Source of the DNA: a virus
Reading direction: 5' to 3' (one strand)
Length of the DNA stretch: 64,000 bases
IMG/VR virus record: IMGVR_UViG_3300037222_000038
Location: 1 to 64,000 of that record
The position numbers and the translations under genes were made by a program. Below, piece after piece: positions 6,478 to 14,631 of the stretch. Position 1 is the first letter of the stretch. Each line of letters opens with the position of its first letter. A model generated the notes under the pieces. The model made no database searches, was not told where the DNA came from, and saw only the letters and a list, made by a program, of their open reading frames with translations.

Positions 6478-6596
6478 CGATCTACGTCTGCTCTGCCTGC
6501 TGCGCAAAGCACCAATACGATCCACGAAAGCGTGAGGACAAGCCGGGATGTCAGCGCTGTGGGTCGAAGAAAATCAGGAAGGAGTCGGCGAAGTGA
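6474..6596 (+). CDS. Small zinc-ribbon protein
   Basis: 40 residues, GTG start overlapping the upstream stop. Two Cys pairs (VCSACC and CQRCG, about residues 5-9 and 26-29) form a rubredoxin/zinc-ribbon pattern. It could bind DNA, RNA or protein. Confidence 0.6.
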   Translation: MTIYVCSACCAKHQYDPRKREDKPGCQRCGSKKIRKESAK

Positions 6597-6931
6597 ACGG
6601 CAACTGCGGCGTGATAATCGAGGATGAAGACCGCGGAGTGATTTACACGCTCGACGTGAACTTTGACGCTCACGCGGAAGAACCCAAGACCCACGAATAT
6701 CCCGGCTACCCGGCGTACACGGAAATAAACACGGTGAAGTGCCGCAACATTGGAGTGATGAGCGGCGACATCGAGACGACGGCGCACATTCTGGACGGCA
6801 ACGAGATTGCGATCGGATCGTGGGCTATCGAAACGTATACGAAGGAAATCGAGCGACAAGTTGAAGAACACCTGTCGAAATTGGACGAACGCGAACCCGA
6901 ATACGATGAGGAAAGGAACTGGCCGAGATGA
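6593..6931 (+). CDS. Hypothetical acidic protein
   Basis: A 112-residue protein from GTG at 6593, preferred over ATG 6548 because of the preceding AAGGAG and GTGA coupling. The N-terminal two-thirds are beta-rich (GVIIEDEDRGVIYTLDVNF); the C-terminus is an acidic helix (KEIERQVEEHLSKLDE). The central pattern resembles small phage proteins of unknown role. Confidence 0.6.
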   Translation: MNGNCGVIIEDEDRGVIYTLDVNFDAHAEEPKTHEYPGYPAYTEINTVKCRNIGVMSGDIETTAHILDGNEIAIGSWAIETYTKEIERQVEEHLSKLDEREPEYDEERNWPR

Positions 6932-7272
6932 ACGCCAAGACTTTTGAAATCCGCGACTCGATGACGTTCATTCCCGTGCTGGCCGTCAGGCTTTGCCCGG
7001 AAGACGAACGCGACCGCTATCTGTTCGCGCGTGCTGGATATGGGTTGCGACCAGAAGACCAAGAGCAATACGTCGGAATGGCGCGAATCGACGGCGGCAT
7101 CGGCAAGTGGACATCGGACCCGTTTGAATGGTGCGACGGTTCGCGGACGCTCCAGGTTGCCCACCAATTCATTACCGACAACTGGAACACGCTGCGTTCT
7201 GGGGACGTTGTTGACGTGCAGTTTATCCTTGGCGAGACCACATCGCCAAAGGTTTCGGAATCGGAAGTTTGA
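6928..7272 (+). CDS. Hypothetical protein
   Basis: A 114-residue protein in ATGA overlap with its upstream neighbour. It carries RDRYLFARAGYGLRPEDQ and a C-terminal segment DVVDVQFILGETTSPK. No family recognised. Codon use matches the neighbours. Confidence 0.6.
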   Translation: MNAKTFEIRDSMTFIPVLAVRLCPEDERDRYLFARAGYGLRPEDQEQYVGMARIDGGIGKWTSDPFEWCDGSRTLQVAHQFITDNWNTLRSGDVVDVQFILGETTSPKVSESEV

Positions 7273-7302
7273 CGCACTTCAGTACACCTAAAGGGGGACA
7301 TT

Positions 7303-7884
7303 ATGCAGGTCGAAACATTTGAATGCCAAGAGACCGCCGCAGAACCGATCGAGGCCAGCGAAGAAGCCATTGCGATCATCCGCGCCATGGGACTCAAGGG
7401 CCAGGAACAACTCGTATCACCGTGTCAGCGATCTGGCCGCGAAACACGTTCTCCGTACCGACTGATGACGGCCGAAGAACGGTTCGTGTATCTCACACTC
7501 TGCCCCGAGCGCACGAAGATCGAGGATTACGCAGATGGACCGATTCCGCTGCGAATTCTCCAGATCGGTTCGCATGCGAAAGAGATCGGCGTCGGCGAGA
7601 TGTTGCAGGTCTGGCACAGGTCCGTTCCGGCAGTCAAAGACCCCGTTCTGGTGGCGTCCGGCGAAACATACTTGTCGAGCTACATTAGCTCGTCAACGAA
7701 GTTCTGGATTCTCGGGCGCTGGGGCGAGGAACTGGAAGCGTTCTCGACGCTCATCAATCGCGCCGTAGTCGTCGCCCGCGAGCGCCTGATTTACGAAGCG
7801 GCGCAGATGACGCACAAAGCCGAAAACATGACGTTCGGCGAAATGGTGAAGATCGGTCCCGGCATCAATATCGAGATGAAATAG
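7303..7884 (+). CDS. Hypothetical protein
   Basis: A 193-residue protein with a strong AAAGGGGG ribosome site. Mixed alpha/beta. Notable segments are LMTAEERFVYLTLCPE and LSSYISSSTKFWILGRWG. It sits just upstream of the putative annealase and Cas4-like nuclease and may belong to that recombination unit. No motif assigns a reaction. Confidence 0.55.
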   Translation: MQVETFECQETAAEPIEASEEAIAIIRAMGLKGQEQLVSPCQRSGRETRSPYRLMTAEERFVYLTLCPERTKIEDYADGPIPLRILQIGSHAKEIGVGEMLQVWHRSVPAVKDPVLVASGETYLSSYISSSTKFWILGRWGEELEAFSTLINRAVVVARERLIYEAAQMTHKAENMTFGEMVKIGPGINIEMK

Positions 7885-7886
7885 CC

Positions 7887-8831
7887 ATGAAACAGCCCAC
7901 ACTCTTGGACCCGCGCCCAGCGGAATACACGATCCCGGAAGAACCCGCGCCGACAGACACCGCTCTTTCTGTTGTCGAGACGCAGCCTCCCGCCCTGAAG
8001 GACTTCCGCCAGCAATTCTTGATGGCTCCGGTCGCCGTCATGCAGGCCGGTCTTGCCGAGTACAAGGAGCGCCGCGAATCGTTCCGCGAATGGCTCAAAT
8101 CGCAACTAGTCGAGGGTGTGCATTATGGGTATCCGCCCGGATGTGAGCCAAAGTATTGCGACCAGAATGGCCGACCATGTCCCGAGTCGGAAGCCTGGGG
8201 AACCGTGGATAAAAAGAACAACGTATTGGCGCTTTCTACATGGACCCCCAAGCCGTCATTCTACAAAGCCGGTGCCGACTTCGTTTGCGATCTACTGTGG
8301 GCGCGTGACGAATACGAAGCCGACATGAACGCCTGGGAGCAACTCGGAAAGCCTGTCGGGACGTTCGTGTTCCGCTGCCGGCTGCTTTCGAGGGCTACGA
8401 ATGAAGTGCTCGGCGAAGGGCGCGGCTGTCGTCGCATCAGCACGAACCGCATGACCGAACAGGAAAACGGGGCCATTAAAATGGCCAAGAAATCTGCAAA
8501 GGTCGATGCCGTGCTGAACACCTGGGGACTCGCCGATTTGTTCACGCAGGATATCGAGGATGGCATGGGACCGGAGAAGCGCCCGAGTCCCGAAGCAGAC
8601 CCGAACGCAGCCACCGCCCAGCCGCGCGGCGAGCGTGTCACCGCTGCCGAGATCGAGGCCATTGTTGACCGCTGGAAGAGGTGCGTTGAACCGGGGACCG
8701 CAACGGCACCAAATTGGAAGTCGTATGTGCTGACGTGCTCGAAAAGGGAGTTCGATCCGCTGAAGGCACCGAACTGGTCAAAGGCTGACTTCGACGCGGT
8801 TGATGAGGCGTTGAAAGCGAGGGGGGCATGA
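7887..8831 (+). CDS. Candidate single-strand annealing/recombination protein
   Basis: A 314-residue protein. After a variable N-terminus come FREWLKSQLVEGVHYGYPPG, KPSFYKAGADFVCDLL, then LGEGRGCRRIS and GAIKMAKKSAKVDAVLNTWG before a C-terminal extension. The alternation of a GRG-type strand and a KMAxKxAxVDAvL helix recalls Rad52/Erf-like annealases, but I cannot prove homology by eye. A RecB/Cas4-like nuclease downstream supports a recombination role. Confidence 0.5.
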   Translation: MKQPTLLDPRPAEYTIPEEPAPTDTALSVVETQPPALKDFRQQFLMAPVAVMQAGLAEYKERRESFREWLKSQLVEGVHYGYPPGCEPKYCDQNGRPCPESEAWGTVDKKNNVLALSTWTPKPSFYKAGADFVCDLLWARDEYEADMNAWEQLGKPVGTFVFRCRLLSRATNEVLGEGRGCRRISTNRMTEQENGAIKMAKKSAKVDAVLNTWGLADLFTQDIEDGMGPEKRPSPEADPNAATAQPRGERVTAAEIEAIVDRWKRCVEPGTATAPNWKSYVLTCSKREFDPLKAPNWSKADFDAVDEALKARGA

Positions 8832-9073
8832 GCGTCGAATGCAGGTATTGCAATGGCAGCGGCAGGCTATGGACGGCGTGTTGCAATGGAGCCGACGGAT
8901 GCCCATGCGAAGGGCGGGAAATCGAACTTGGCGCATGCCGCGTTTGCGAGGGAATCGGACAACTCGATTCAGATCCGAATCTCAAATGGCAGGACAACCC
9001 CAATCGAGCCGTGATTTTGTCGCACTGCCACGGCGCTGGATTCATCGGCAACCCATACGGAGTCTCACGATGA
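8828..9073 (+). CDS. DnaJ-type zinc-finger protein
   Basis: An 81-residue protein with repeated Cys/Gly motifs: CRYCNGSGR, CCNGADGCPC, CRVCEGIG and CHGAGF. This resembles the CxxCxGxG zinc domain of DnaJ without the J domain. Such stand-alone domains are common in phages. ATGA overlaps on both sides place it inside the operon. Confidence 0.7.
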   Translation: MSVECRYCNGSGRLWTACCNGADGCPCEGREIELGACRVCEGIGQLDSDPNLKWQDNPNRAVILSHCHGAGFIGNPYGVSR

Positions 9074-9231
9074 GCGGACCCGAAGACAATCCCGCAGATG
9101 ACGTTCAGCCCACGAAAGAGGAATACGAAGCGTGGGAGAGCGAATTGCCGCCGCTGACGGAACCACCGAAAAGGCGAGTTCGCATGACACGCCCAACATC
9201 AGACGGAAAGCCACGGGAGGACGAACGATAA
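9070..9231 (+). CDS. Small acidic/basic hypothetical protein
   Basis: A 53-residue protein with an acidic N-terminal half (PEDNPADDVQPTKEEYEAWE) and a basic C-terminal half (KRRVRMTRP). ATGA coupling and the adjacent TAATG support translation. Likely disordered. Confidence 0.5.
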   Translation: MSGPEDNPADDVQPTKEEYEAWESELPPLTEPPKRRVRMTRPTSDGKPREDER

Positions 9232-9560
9232 TGCCGCATACACCGGAACCGTGGATCAACGATGACGGGCTTGTCGCCGGCCGTGAGAGCCGCGAGCGGT
9301 TCCAGCCCGGAGCGTCACACGACATTTTCGACGCCCACGAATGGCCAGATGAACTGCTCGATGAGGCTCTGGCGAATGCCGATCTTATCGCGGCCGCGCC
9401 CGATCTGCTGGCGGCAGTCGAAGCTGTGCTCGCGATTGGCGGCGGCGTGAATCGAACCGATCCTCCGAGAAAATTAGATGAGGCCATGACGTGGCGACAA
9501 CAAGAGGATCTTGTTGCAAAAATGTGTGCCGATGCTGCTGCGAAAGCGAGGGGACAATGA
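9231..9560 (+). CDS. Phage protein with AAAPDLLAAVEAVL motif
   Basis: A 109-residue protein. It starts at the TAATG junction with GGGAGG upstream. The segment NADLIAAAPDLLAAVEAVL is a recurring helical motif in small phage proteins of unknown role. The N-terminus HTPEPWINDDG is typical of the same group. Confidence 0.6.
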   Translation: MPHTPEPWINDDGLVAGRESRERFQPGASHDIFDAHEWPDELLDEALANADLIAAAPDLLAAVEAVLAIGGGVNRTDPPRKLDEAMTWRQQEDLVAKMCADAAAKARGQ

Positions 9561-9970
9561 AGCGTTTCGACTTAGTTGGCGGAATGATGCGAGAGGCTGC
9601 TGACGGAAACTACGTCCACTACGATGGCGGTGGCCAGTGGATGGACTGCACGGAATCTGAAATTAAGCGGCCTGAGTACCTGCTGTCTCATAATTCGCGC
9701 CCGCTCGCCGACTTCATTCAGGAATGGCTGGCGTCGAACTCGATTACGGACATCAGGACGATTTACCACAACCCGTTTCCGATCGGATTCGTGATGACCT
9801 GTATTGACAGATACGAACGAGCCGAGCAGCTACTTCGAGAACTCAAACCCGAAAGGTTCGCGCCACACACGCACGTCGCAGGAGACGGCGACAAAATCGA
9901 CACCTGCAAGGCGTGCGGACATGACATCAGGAACGAGATCCATACACGTTTACGCAAGGCTATGCAATGA
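9557..9970 (+). CDS. Hypothetical protein with C-terminal Cys pair
   Basis: A 137-residue protein starting at an ATGA overlap. The C-terminal part has HTHVAGDGDKIDTCKACGHD, a His/Cys cluster that may bind zinc. Earlier it has a helical EYLLSHNSRPLADFIQEWL. The N-terminus reads as a small beta sheet. No family recognised. Confidence 0.55.
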   Translation: MKRFDLVGGMMREAADGNYVHYDGGGQWMDCTESEIKRPEYLLSHNSRPLADFIQEWLASNSITDIRTIYHNPFPIGFVMTCIDRYERAEQLLRELKPERFAPHTHVAGDGDKIDTCKACGHDIRNEIHTRLRKAMQ

Positions 9971-11013
9971 CCGCTGAAATGTTCGTCGAGCCCGATACGC
10001 TCGCGCCCGTAGATCGCTCCACGCTCGAAACCTGCGCCGAATGCCCGCGACAGGCGAGGTTCATCGAAACCAAGGCGGTGCTCAACGTAAACGGCTTCAT
10101 GTTCAGTGGCCAGGAATGCCATGACGCCATCGGCGAGGTCATCACCGATTACGTCGAATCCCGCGGTCAAACCGGATTCAAGGATACGCAGGAACTCTTG
10201 CTGCAACGACTGTCGGCGGCGCGCCCGGACGTGCAACCAGACGTTATCAAAGCCGTGGAGAGGTCGGCGTATTCGATTTCTAAGTACCTGCACGAAATTC
10301 ACTGGCAGAATATCCGCTGCTGGGACGGCGGGCGCGGGGAACATTCCAGCCAACTGGCGTATGACTTGGAAGAATTCGGGCTTACCGTGACTAGCGAGCT
10401 CGATTTGCTCCACGACTCGGAATCGTCGGAAGTTCTCACCGAAGTTGACTTCAAATCCGGATTTCAGTTGTGGCGGCACGGCGATGTGAAATCCGCGTTC
10501 CAATTCCAGCTTCACGCCCTGCTTGTCGCCGCGAAGTTCCCGACGATCAAAGCCCTTGAAGTTCGCATCTGGAACACCAGACTGAACTCACTGACGTACC
10601 CCGTGCTGTTCAAGCTCGACTCCGAGTCGCTGTATCCGATCAAGTATCGCGTGCGGAATGCGGCGTTGGCCTATTTCAAGACCCGCGACAAAGCCCCGAA
10701 CGACTGCGAAGCGTGGGCGCTTGTCGAGAAATGCGAAGCCTGCCCTGCCGCTCATCTGTGCGATGCCAGCAAGTTCCCGTGCGACGAATCACCCGAGCAA
10801 GTCGTTGATAAGATCGTGGCCCTCGAAGCGCAGGCGAACGGGCTGCGGAAGGTCGCTCAGAAGTTCGTGAAGGACTCAAAACAAGAAATCGTAACTCCCA
10901 ATGGAAATGCGTTCGGCCTGGACCGCCCGAAGCGCAAAACGTCACCAAAGTTCGAGGTCTATCAGTTGAAATCCAAGTCTGAAGAATCCCCAACCGAAGG
11001 AGAAACCGAATGA
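9967..11013 (+). CDS. Cas4/RecB-like PD-(D/E)XK nuclease
   Basis: A 348-residue protein. The PD-(D/E)XK core is visible as ELD (Asp146) and VDFK (Asp161, Lys163), followed by a QFQLHALL helix. Cysteines at 23/26 and at 256, 259 and 265 fit the four-Cys iron-sulphur cluster of Cas4/AddB nucleases. It probably resects DNA ends for the upstream annealase. The C-terminus is basic and Lys-rich. Confidence 0.8.
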   Translation: MTAEMFVEPDTLAPVDRSTLETCAECPRQARFIETKAVLNVNGFMFSGQECHDAIGEVITDYVESRGQTGFKDTQELLLQRLSAARPDVQPDVIKAVERSAYSISKYLHEIHWQNIRCWDGGRGEHSSQLAYDLEEFGLTVTSELDLLHDSESSEVLTEVDFKSGFQLWRHGDVKSAFQFQLHALLVAAKFPTIKALEVRIWNTRLNSLTYPVLFKLDSESLYPIKYRVRNAALAYFKTRDKAPNDCEAWALVEKCEACPAAHLCDASKFPCDESPEQVVDKIVALEAQANGLRKVAQKFVKDSKQEIVTPNGNAFGLDRPKRKTSPKFEVYQLKSKSEESPTEGETE

Positions 11014-11189
11014 GCGACAAGACTGAATCCAAACCGTCCACGATGCCGCCAGTCGCCAGCGTCGATGCCCAGGACACCGCCATGAAGCTCCGCAAGCTCA
11101 CGCTCAAGAAGCTGAACGAACTCACGCCGGAACTGCGGTCGTGGGTCGTGGCCTGCCTCGCGGATGACATCGCGAAAGCGAACGGCTGA
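11010..11189 (+). CDS. Small hypothetical protein
   Basis: A 59-residue protein in ATGA overlap with the nuclease gene. Disordered N-terminus, then a helix (AMKLRKLTLKKLNELTPELR) that may bind a partner. Its tight coupling suggests an accessory of the nuclease. Confidence 0.55.
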   Translation: MSDKTESKPSTMPPVASVDAQDTAMKLRKLTLKKLNELTPELRSWVVACLADDIAKANG

Positions 11190-11217
11190 TTTCCGATACC
11201 GTCACGGAACCGACATC

Positions 11218-11541
11218 ATGCAACTCGCAATCAACTTCGACAGGCCCATACAGCCACGCGACCCGCACATTGACCCGCGAGACGTGCCGCGCGTGTCGAG
11301 GCAGTGCAGGCTGATCCTGGAGAGGCTGCGTGTGGGACCGGCGACTAATGCAGAGCTTGTCGGGATCGCCATGAACCTTACGGGGAGGATCAGCGACCTG
11401 CGCGGCGCGGGGTACGTCATCGTCGGGAAGCGAATTGAGGGCGGTCTTTGGGAATATAGGCTGGGAGATGTACAGGAGAAGGGGAATTCATGCTTCACAT
11501 CCTCTTGTCCAGGCTGCATTCTGGAAAGACAACAAATGTGA
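11218..11541 (+). CDS. Winged-helix protein
   Basis: A 107-residue protein from the ATG at 11218. Residues about 26-75 (SRQCRLILERLRVGPATNAE, then LTGRISDLRGAGYVIVGKRI) match a phage winged-helix pattern of a recognition helix followed by a DLRxxGY wing. Probably DNA-binding. The last 52 bases overlap the next small gene in another frame. Confidence 0.7.
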   Translation: MQLAINFDRPIQPRDPHIDPRDVPRVSRQCRLILERLRVGPATNAELVGIAMNLTGRISDLRGAGYVIVGKRIEGGLWEYRLGDVQEKGNSCFTSSCPGCILERQQM

Positions 11542-11621
11542 GATTGTCACTCGAATTCACAAAGTCCCAATGGACCGCTTTGACCAAAAAGATAGTCTCT
11601 GAACTGAACGAAAGGGACTGA
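11490..11621 (+). CDS. Small protein truncated or re-ended by cassette insertion
   Basis: A 43-residue basic protein (MLHILLSRLHSGKTTNVRLS…) with GGAG upstream. Its TGA (11619-11621) lies inside the left terminal repeat of cassette 1. Removing the cassette and one 8-base duplication restores the reading …SELNEK-stop, so the insertion changed only the last residues. Confidence 0.55.
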   Translation: MLHILLSRLHSGKTTNVRLSLEFTKSQWTALTKKIVSELNERD

Positions 11622-11887
11622 CATACTTGAAGCAGAACCCCAACAAGGAATTACGAGAATGGCAATCACCTACCTGAACCACGAAGTTGTGTTGCATGAC
11701 ATGGGAAACGGAGTGGGCATCAGCGTCAAAGGCGAAATGGTGGAAGGCGAACAACTGAACAGACTTGTGGAATGGATGAATAATTCGACTTCGTTTTGTC
11801 AGGGAAAAATCGACATTCGCAACGTCATAGCCCCAGAGCCCGCTCCGCGAGATTCAATGTAAGTTCTGCTTCAAGTATGTTAGTGCC
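11614..11887 (+). mobile_element. Gene-carrying inverted-repeat cassette 1 (274 bp)
   Basis: Left terminal repeat 11614-11638 (GGGACTGACATACTTGAA then GCAGAAC). Right repeat 11863-11887 is its inverse with two differences. GAACGAAA lies directly outside both ends (11606-11613 and 11888-11895), an 8-base target-site duplication. It carries one small gene and no transposase, like a mobile insertion cassette moved in trans. Confidence 0.85.
11659..11862 (+). CDS. Passenger gene of cassette 1, unknown function
   Basis: A 67-residue protein with AAGGA upstream of ATG. It reads as a short beta sheet (YLNHEVVLHDMGNGVGISVK) plus helix (EQLNRLVEWMNNS). Its stop codon directly abuts the right terminal repeat, so the cassette is essentially gene plus ends. 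No family recognised. Confidence 0.6.
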   Translation: MAITYLNHEVVLHDMGNGVGISVKGEMVEGEQLNRLVEWMNNSTSFCQGKIDIRNVIAPEPAPRDSM

Positions 11888-11905
11888 GAACGAAAAGTAG
11901 CACGG

Positions 11906-12769
11906 ATGGCGAATTACATCGAATGGTCCAAGGGGCTCGCGGATAAGCGCGAGACGGTCATTATGGCCGCTTCTCTGCGGATCGACAGGCACGAGGCCGC
12001 TGGTCGTCTGATGAAGTTTTGGGAGTGGTGCGATGAGAATGTGCCAGAAGAGGTCATCGACAAGGACACTGGGGATGCTGTCATTGTTTTGTCACCGAAT
12101 CGCGGTGACACAGAAAAGTTCATAGATCAGGTTGCGTGCATAAAAGGGTTCTCGAAGGCAATGGAAAGTGTCGGCTGGATTGTTCACAAGAGGTCGGCAA
12201 TCGTGCTTCCAAACTACGGCAGACACAACGGGTCAACTGCCAAGACTCGCAACAGAAACACGAGAAATCAAGCAAAAAGGCGAGTTCCGACTGTCACTAA
12301 TTTGTCACCGATTGACGGTGACAAAAATGCGACCAACGGAACGGAACATAACGTAACTAAACAAAAATGTACGAACGAACGTTCGTCAGAGAATAATGGG
12401 AATGAAAAACGAGGTCCGTGGGAGTTCGAGATACCGTTCTTGTCGAACGTCGTGACAGACCATTTGAAGGACGATGCGGCCATTTGTTTCATTCACAGGA
12501 ATTGCACGTCACAAGTCCCAGCCGCTGTTTCTCCAGATGAGACTGGACTCACGAAAATGTTTGCGTGCGCAGTCATTGGGATTCGAGGAAAGACGAATCC
12601 GTTAAACCTTTTCAAGTCGCTCGTCTCAAATCCATCCAGCACGACGATCGTCGCCGAAGACATGCGGCGCGCCGAATCTCGACTGAAAAAACACCGAACC
12701 TACATCCGCGAGAACCCTGGAATTTATGAATCGAAGTTTACTCCGCTTTGCGACGAGGTGCCGCAATGA
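11906..12769 (+). CDS. Replication-initiator-like protein (O/DnaD type)
   Basis: A 287-residue protein. Residues 1-125 look like the winged-helix replication-initiator domain of phages: IEWSKGLADKRETVIMAASL, LMKFWEWCDENV, FSKAMESVGWIV, then IVLPNYGRHNG. A disordered Asn/Thr-rich linker and a C-terminal domain follow; the latter might contact helicase or loader. It probably melts the phage origin and recruits host replication proteins. No phage helicase or polymerase is nearby. Confidence 0.65.
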   Translation: MANYIEWSKGLADKRETVIMAASLRIDRHEAAGRLMKFWEWCDENVPEEVIDKDTGDAVIVLSPNRGDTEKFIDQVACIKGFSKAMESVGWIVHKRSAIVLPNYGRHNGSTAKTRNRNTRNQAKRRVPTVTNLSPIDGDKNATNGTEHNVTKQKCTNERSSENNGNEKRGPWEFEIPFLSNVVTDHLKDDAAICFIHRNCTSQVPAAVSPDETGLTKMFACAVIGIRGKTNPLNLFKSLVSNPSSTTIVAEDMRRAESRLKKHRTYIRENPGIYESKFTPLCDEVPQ

Positions 12770-13038
12770 CCCTCCGCGAAGAATACGAATCCGGTTGCAC
12801 GATCCTGTGCCTCGCCATTCGCCACAAGACGCATCAGCGGGCGATTCAGGATGAACTCAAGCGTCAGGGCACTCGGATGCGCCCACGTAGCTATCCGCGT
12901 GACTGGAAGGCTGAAAACAACGATCAGATCCTGAGACTGGCCGAGCGCGGGCATACGAAACAGGAAATCGCGCACGCCATCGACTGCTCGGTGCAACACG
13001 TCGGGCGCGTGCTTCGGAAGAACGGAGTGTTCGCATGA
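12766..13038 (+). CDS. Helix-turn-helix protein
   Basis: A 90-residue protein starting at an ATGA overlap. The C-terminal half (RLAERGHTKQEIAHAIDCSV, then QHVGRVLRKNG) is a classic HTH with a resolvase-like look. The N-terminal half is a basic helical segment. It may regulate replication or recombination. Confidence 0.65.
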   Translation: MTLREEYESGCTILCLAIRHKTHQRAIQDELKRQGTRMRPRSYPRDWKAENNDQILRLAERGHTKQEIAHAIDCSVQHVGRVLRKNGVFA

Positions 13039-13292
13039 CCCAACAGCAAATCCTCGCCTTCCTGTCCTCCCAAAAGTCACCGCTGACCGACCGGCAGATT
13101 ACGACACAGAACCGCCTGAACATCCTCGACGCCGCCGACTGCGAGGGTAGCCTGTTGACGATGCTTTACGCGGGATGGCTGTGTGAACCGAATGGAGAGT
13201 TCAACGGCTGGCTGATAACTGACGCGGGCCTCGAAGAGTTGAAGCGTTTGTCGAACGTGAAGCCGGAAAAGAAACAGGCGGCGCTGTTCTAA
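13035..13292 (+). CDS. Winged-helix-like small protein
   Basis: An 85-residue protein, ATGA-coupled. ILAFLSSQKSPLTDRQIT, GSLLTMLYAGWLCE and GWLITDAGLEELKRL give the helix-helix-wing pattern of a small winged-helix domain. Probably DNA-binding. Confidence 0.55.
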   Translation: MTQQQILAFLSSQKSPLTDRQITTQNRLNILDAADCEGSLLTMLYAGWLCEPNGEFNGWLITDAGLEELKRLSNVKPEKKQAALF

Positions 13293-13350
13293 CCAACTCC
13301 CGCCGTCCACATATCACAGAGATCATCAAGGAACTCGGGGAGATCGTGAC

Positions 13351-13545
13351 GTGAGCAAGACATTCGATGACGTGATTCAATACCTGAAGCATCGCGCCGA
13401 TTTACACGACAGCGATTGGGATAAAGAGCCCGATCTGGAAAAGGGCGTGATTCATCTTGCGTGCGAACGGGCCGTAAAGTCTTGCATTCGCGGATTGAAG
13501 GCTATGAAGAAGCGCGGCAAGATCGACAAGGACTCCGTATCGTGA
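13351..13545 (+). CDS. Hypothetical protein
   Basis: A 64-residue protein from GTG. Mostly helical and charged (FDDVIQYLKHRADLHDSDWD; LACERAVKSCIRGLKAMKK). Its stop overlaps the next GTG. No family recognised. Confidence 0.5.
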   Translation: MSKTFDDVIQYLKHRADLHDSDWDKEPDLEKGVIHLACERAVKSCIRGLKAMKKRGKIDKDSVS

Positions 13546-13832
13546 GCCAGAACTACCCGTTCCACTGCGGGACACAGTACATGGACTGGGAAGAGTCGAA
13601 CTGCGGCCGGTGTCGCAAGGCGTCGTTCGGCGAAGGGCTGCCGACGTGTCCGCTGCAACTGGCATTGATGACGGCGTGTTTCGGCGACGGCAGCGTCTCG
13701 GATGATATCGCCGAACGTATCGGATTCACGGAGCACGAAGGCCATTACTGCTGGCCGTGCAAGGAACTGGACGACGCGACTAGGCCACAGACGATCAAGC
13801 CGTTGCTAAACCAGATCGAGATGTTTCAATGA
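13542..13832 (+). CDS. Cys-rich zinc-binding protein
   Basis: A 96-residue protein from a GTGA overlap. It has FHCGTQYMDWEESNCGRCRK, a CPLQ segment and HYCWPC: eight or so Cys/His that could hold one or two zinc ions. A similar small phage protein family with an N-terminal YPFxCGTQ is familiar, but its function is not known. Confidence 0.6.
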   Translation: MSQNYPFHCGTQYMDWEESNCGRCRKASFGEGLPTCPLQLALMTACFGDGSVSDDIAERIGFTEHEGHYCWPCKELDDATRPQTIKPLLNQIEMFQ

Positions 13833-14143
13833 CTACGGGAGTTAATCGGATGACCACAACAGAAAAAATCGCGTTGATTCCTGAAGCGGATCTGCGGATG
13901 GCCACCGCAGAACTCATTGATGCCGTCAAGGCGCAGGGCTATTTGCCAAAGCTCGGGGGAGCGCCGATTTCAAAAGCACTCCGCGCATTCGAGCCGTCGC
14001 CGATCGACATTGGGAGGGATGCACTGAAGGCGGCGGGACTCGTGCGCGTAAATGGAACTAGGTTTCACAGTGACGGTTCAATTTGCTTTTCAACGTATGG
14101 CACTAACTGCGAATTCTGGAATCTCCCGGAGTCAGCGACATGA
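13829..14143 (+). CDS. Hypothetical protein
   Basis: A 104-residue protein. Start at the ATGA overlap; an ATG at 13850 is an alternative. Helical N-terminus (LRMATAELIDAVKAQGYLPK) and beta C-terminus (FHSDGSICFSTYGTNCEFW). The pattern is compatible with a small winged helix. No family recognised. Confidence 0.5.
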   Translation: MTTGVNRMTTTEKIALIPEADLRMATAELIDAVKAQGYLPKLGGAPISKALRAFEPSPIDIGRDALKAAGLVRVNGTRFHSDGSICFSTYGTNCEFWNLPESAT

Positions 14144-14631
14144 AGCGCACTGCCTTCAAACAGACGCCACCCAAACGTCTGCCAGCCGCGGAAGCATTCA
14201 CGTATCACTGGTACGGCGAAGAATTCCCATACGATGAAATCGGCCGCTGGATGGGTTGTCGCGTGCGGGATGGAAAGTTTCGGATGTTCGCCGAGCGGCT
14301 GGATATTTATGGCAATCTGCAACGGCACCACATTGTCCGCGTGGGGCGCAGGAGACATCTTCGCAGCGTACTCATCGTAGTCACGGAAGAGAATCGCCAC
14401 TGGGTGCAGTCGGTATGTCCGAACGAGGGGCTTGTGGCGTGCGTACTGTCGAAGCTCAGAAAAATGGAGTCGCTTGGCGATCCGGCGGAATTCGATCTTG
14501 ATGAGGTCGCTCTGGCGAACGGCGGCAAGTCGGTCAAGGCGGAAATCGAGGCGTTTGTGTTTGAAGAAGAGCGCTGGAGAACATGGCAAGAGGAAACACT
14601 GGAACGGCTTGGAAAGTTGGTGACGACGTGA
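14140..14631 (+). CDS. HNH-like nuclease candidate
   Basis: A 163-residue protein in ATGA overlap. LDIYGNLQRHHIVRVGRRRH, then NRHWVQSV, resembles the His-His strand and downstream Asn/His of HNH/NinG-like nucleases. The zinc-binding Cys pairs of classic HNH enzymes are not clear, so it may be degenerate. Confidence 0.5.
   Translation: MKRTAFKQTPPKRLPAAEAFTYHWYGEEFPYDEIGRWMGCRVRDGKFRMFAERLDIYGNLQRHHIVRVGRRRHLRSVLIVVTEENRHWVQSVCPNEGLVACVLSKLRKMESLGDPAEFDLDEVALANGGKSVKAEIEAFVFEEERWRTWQEETLERLGKLVTT

Noticed and set aside
7189-7197. ACGCTGCGT operator
   Set aside because: It lies inside a coding region without promoter boxes; a single 9-base match is expected by chance.
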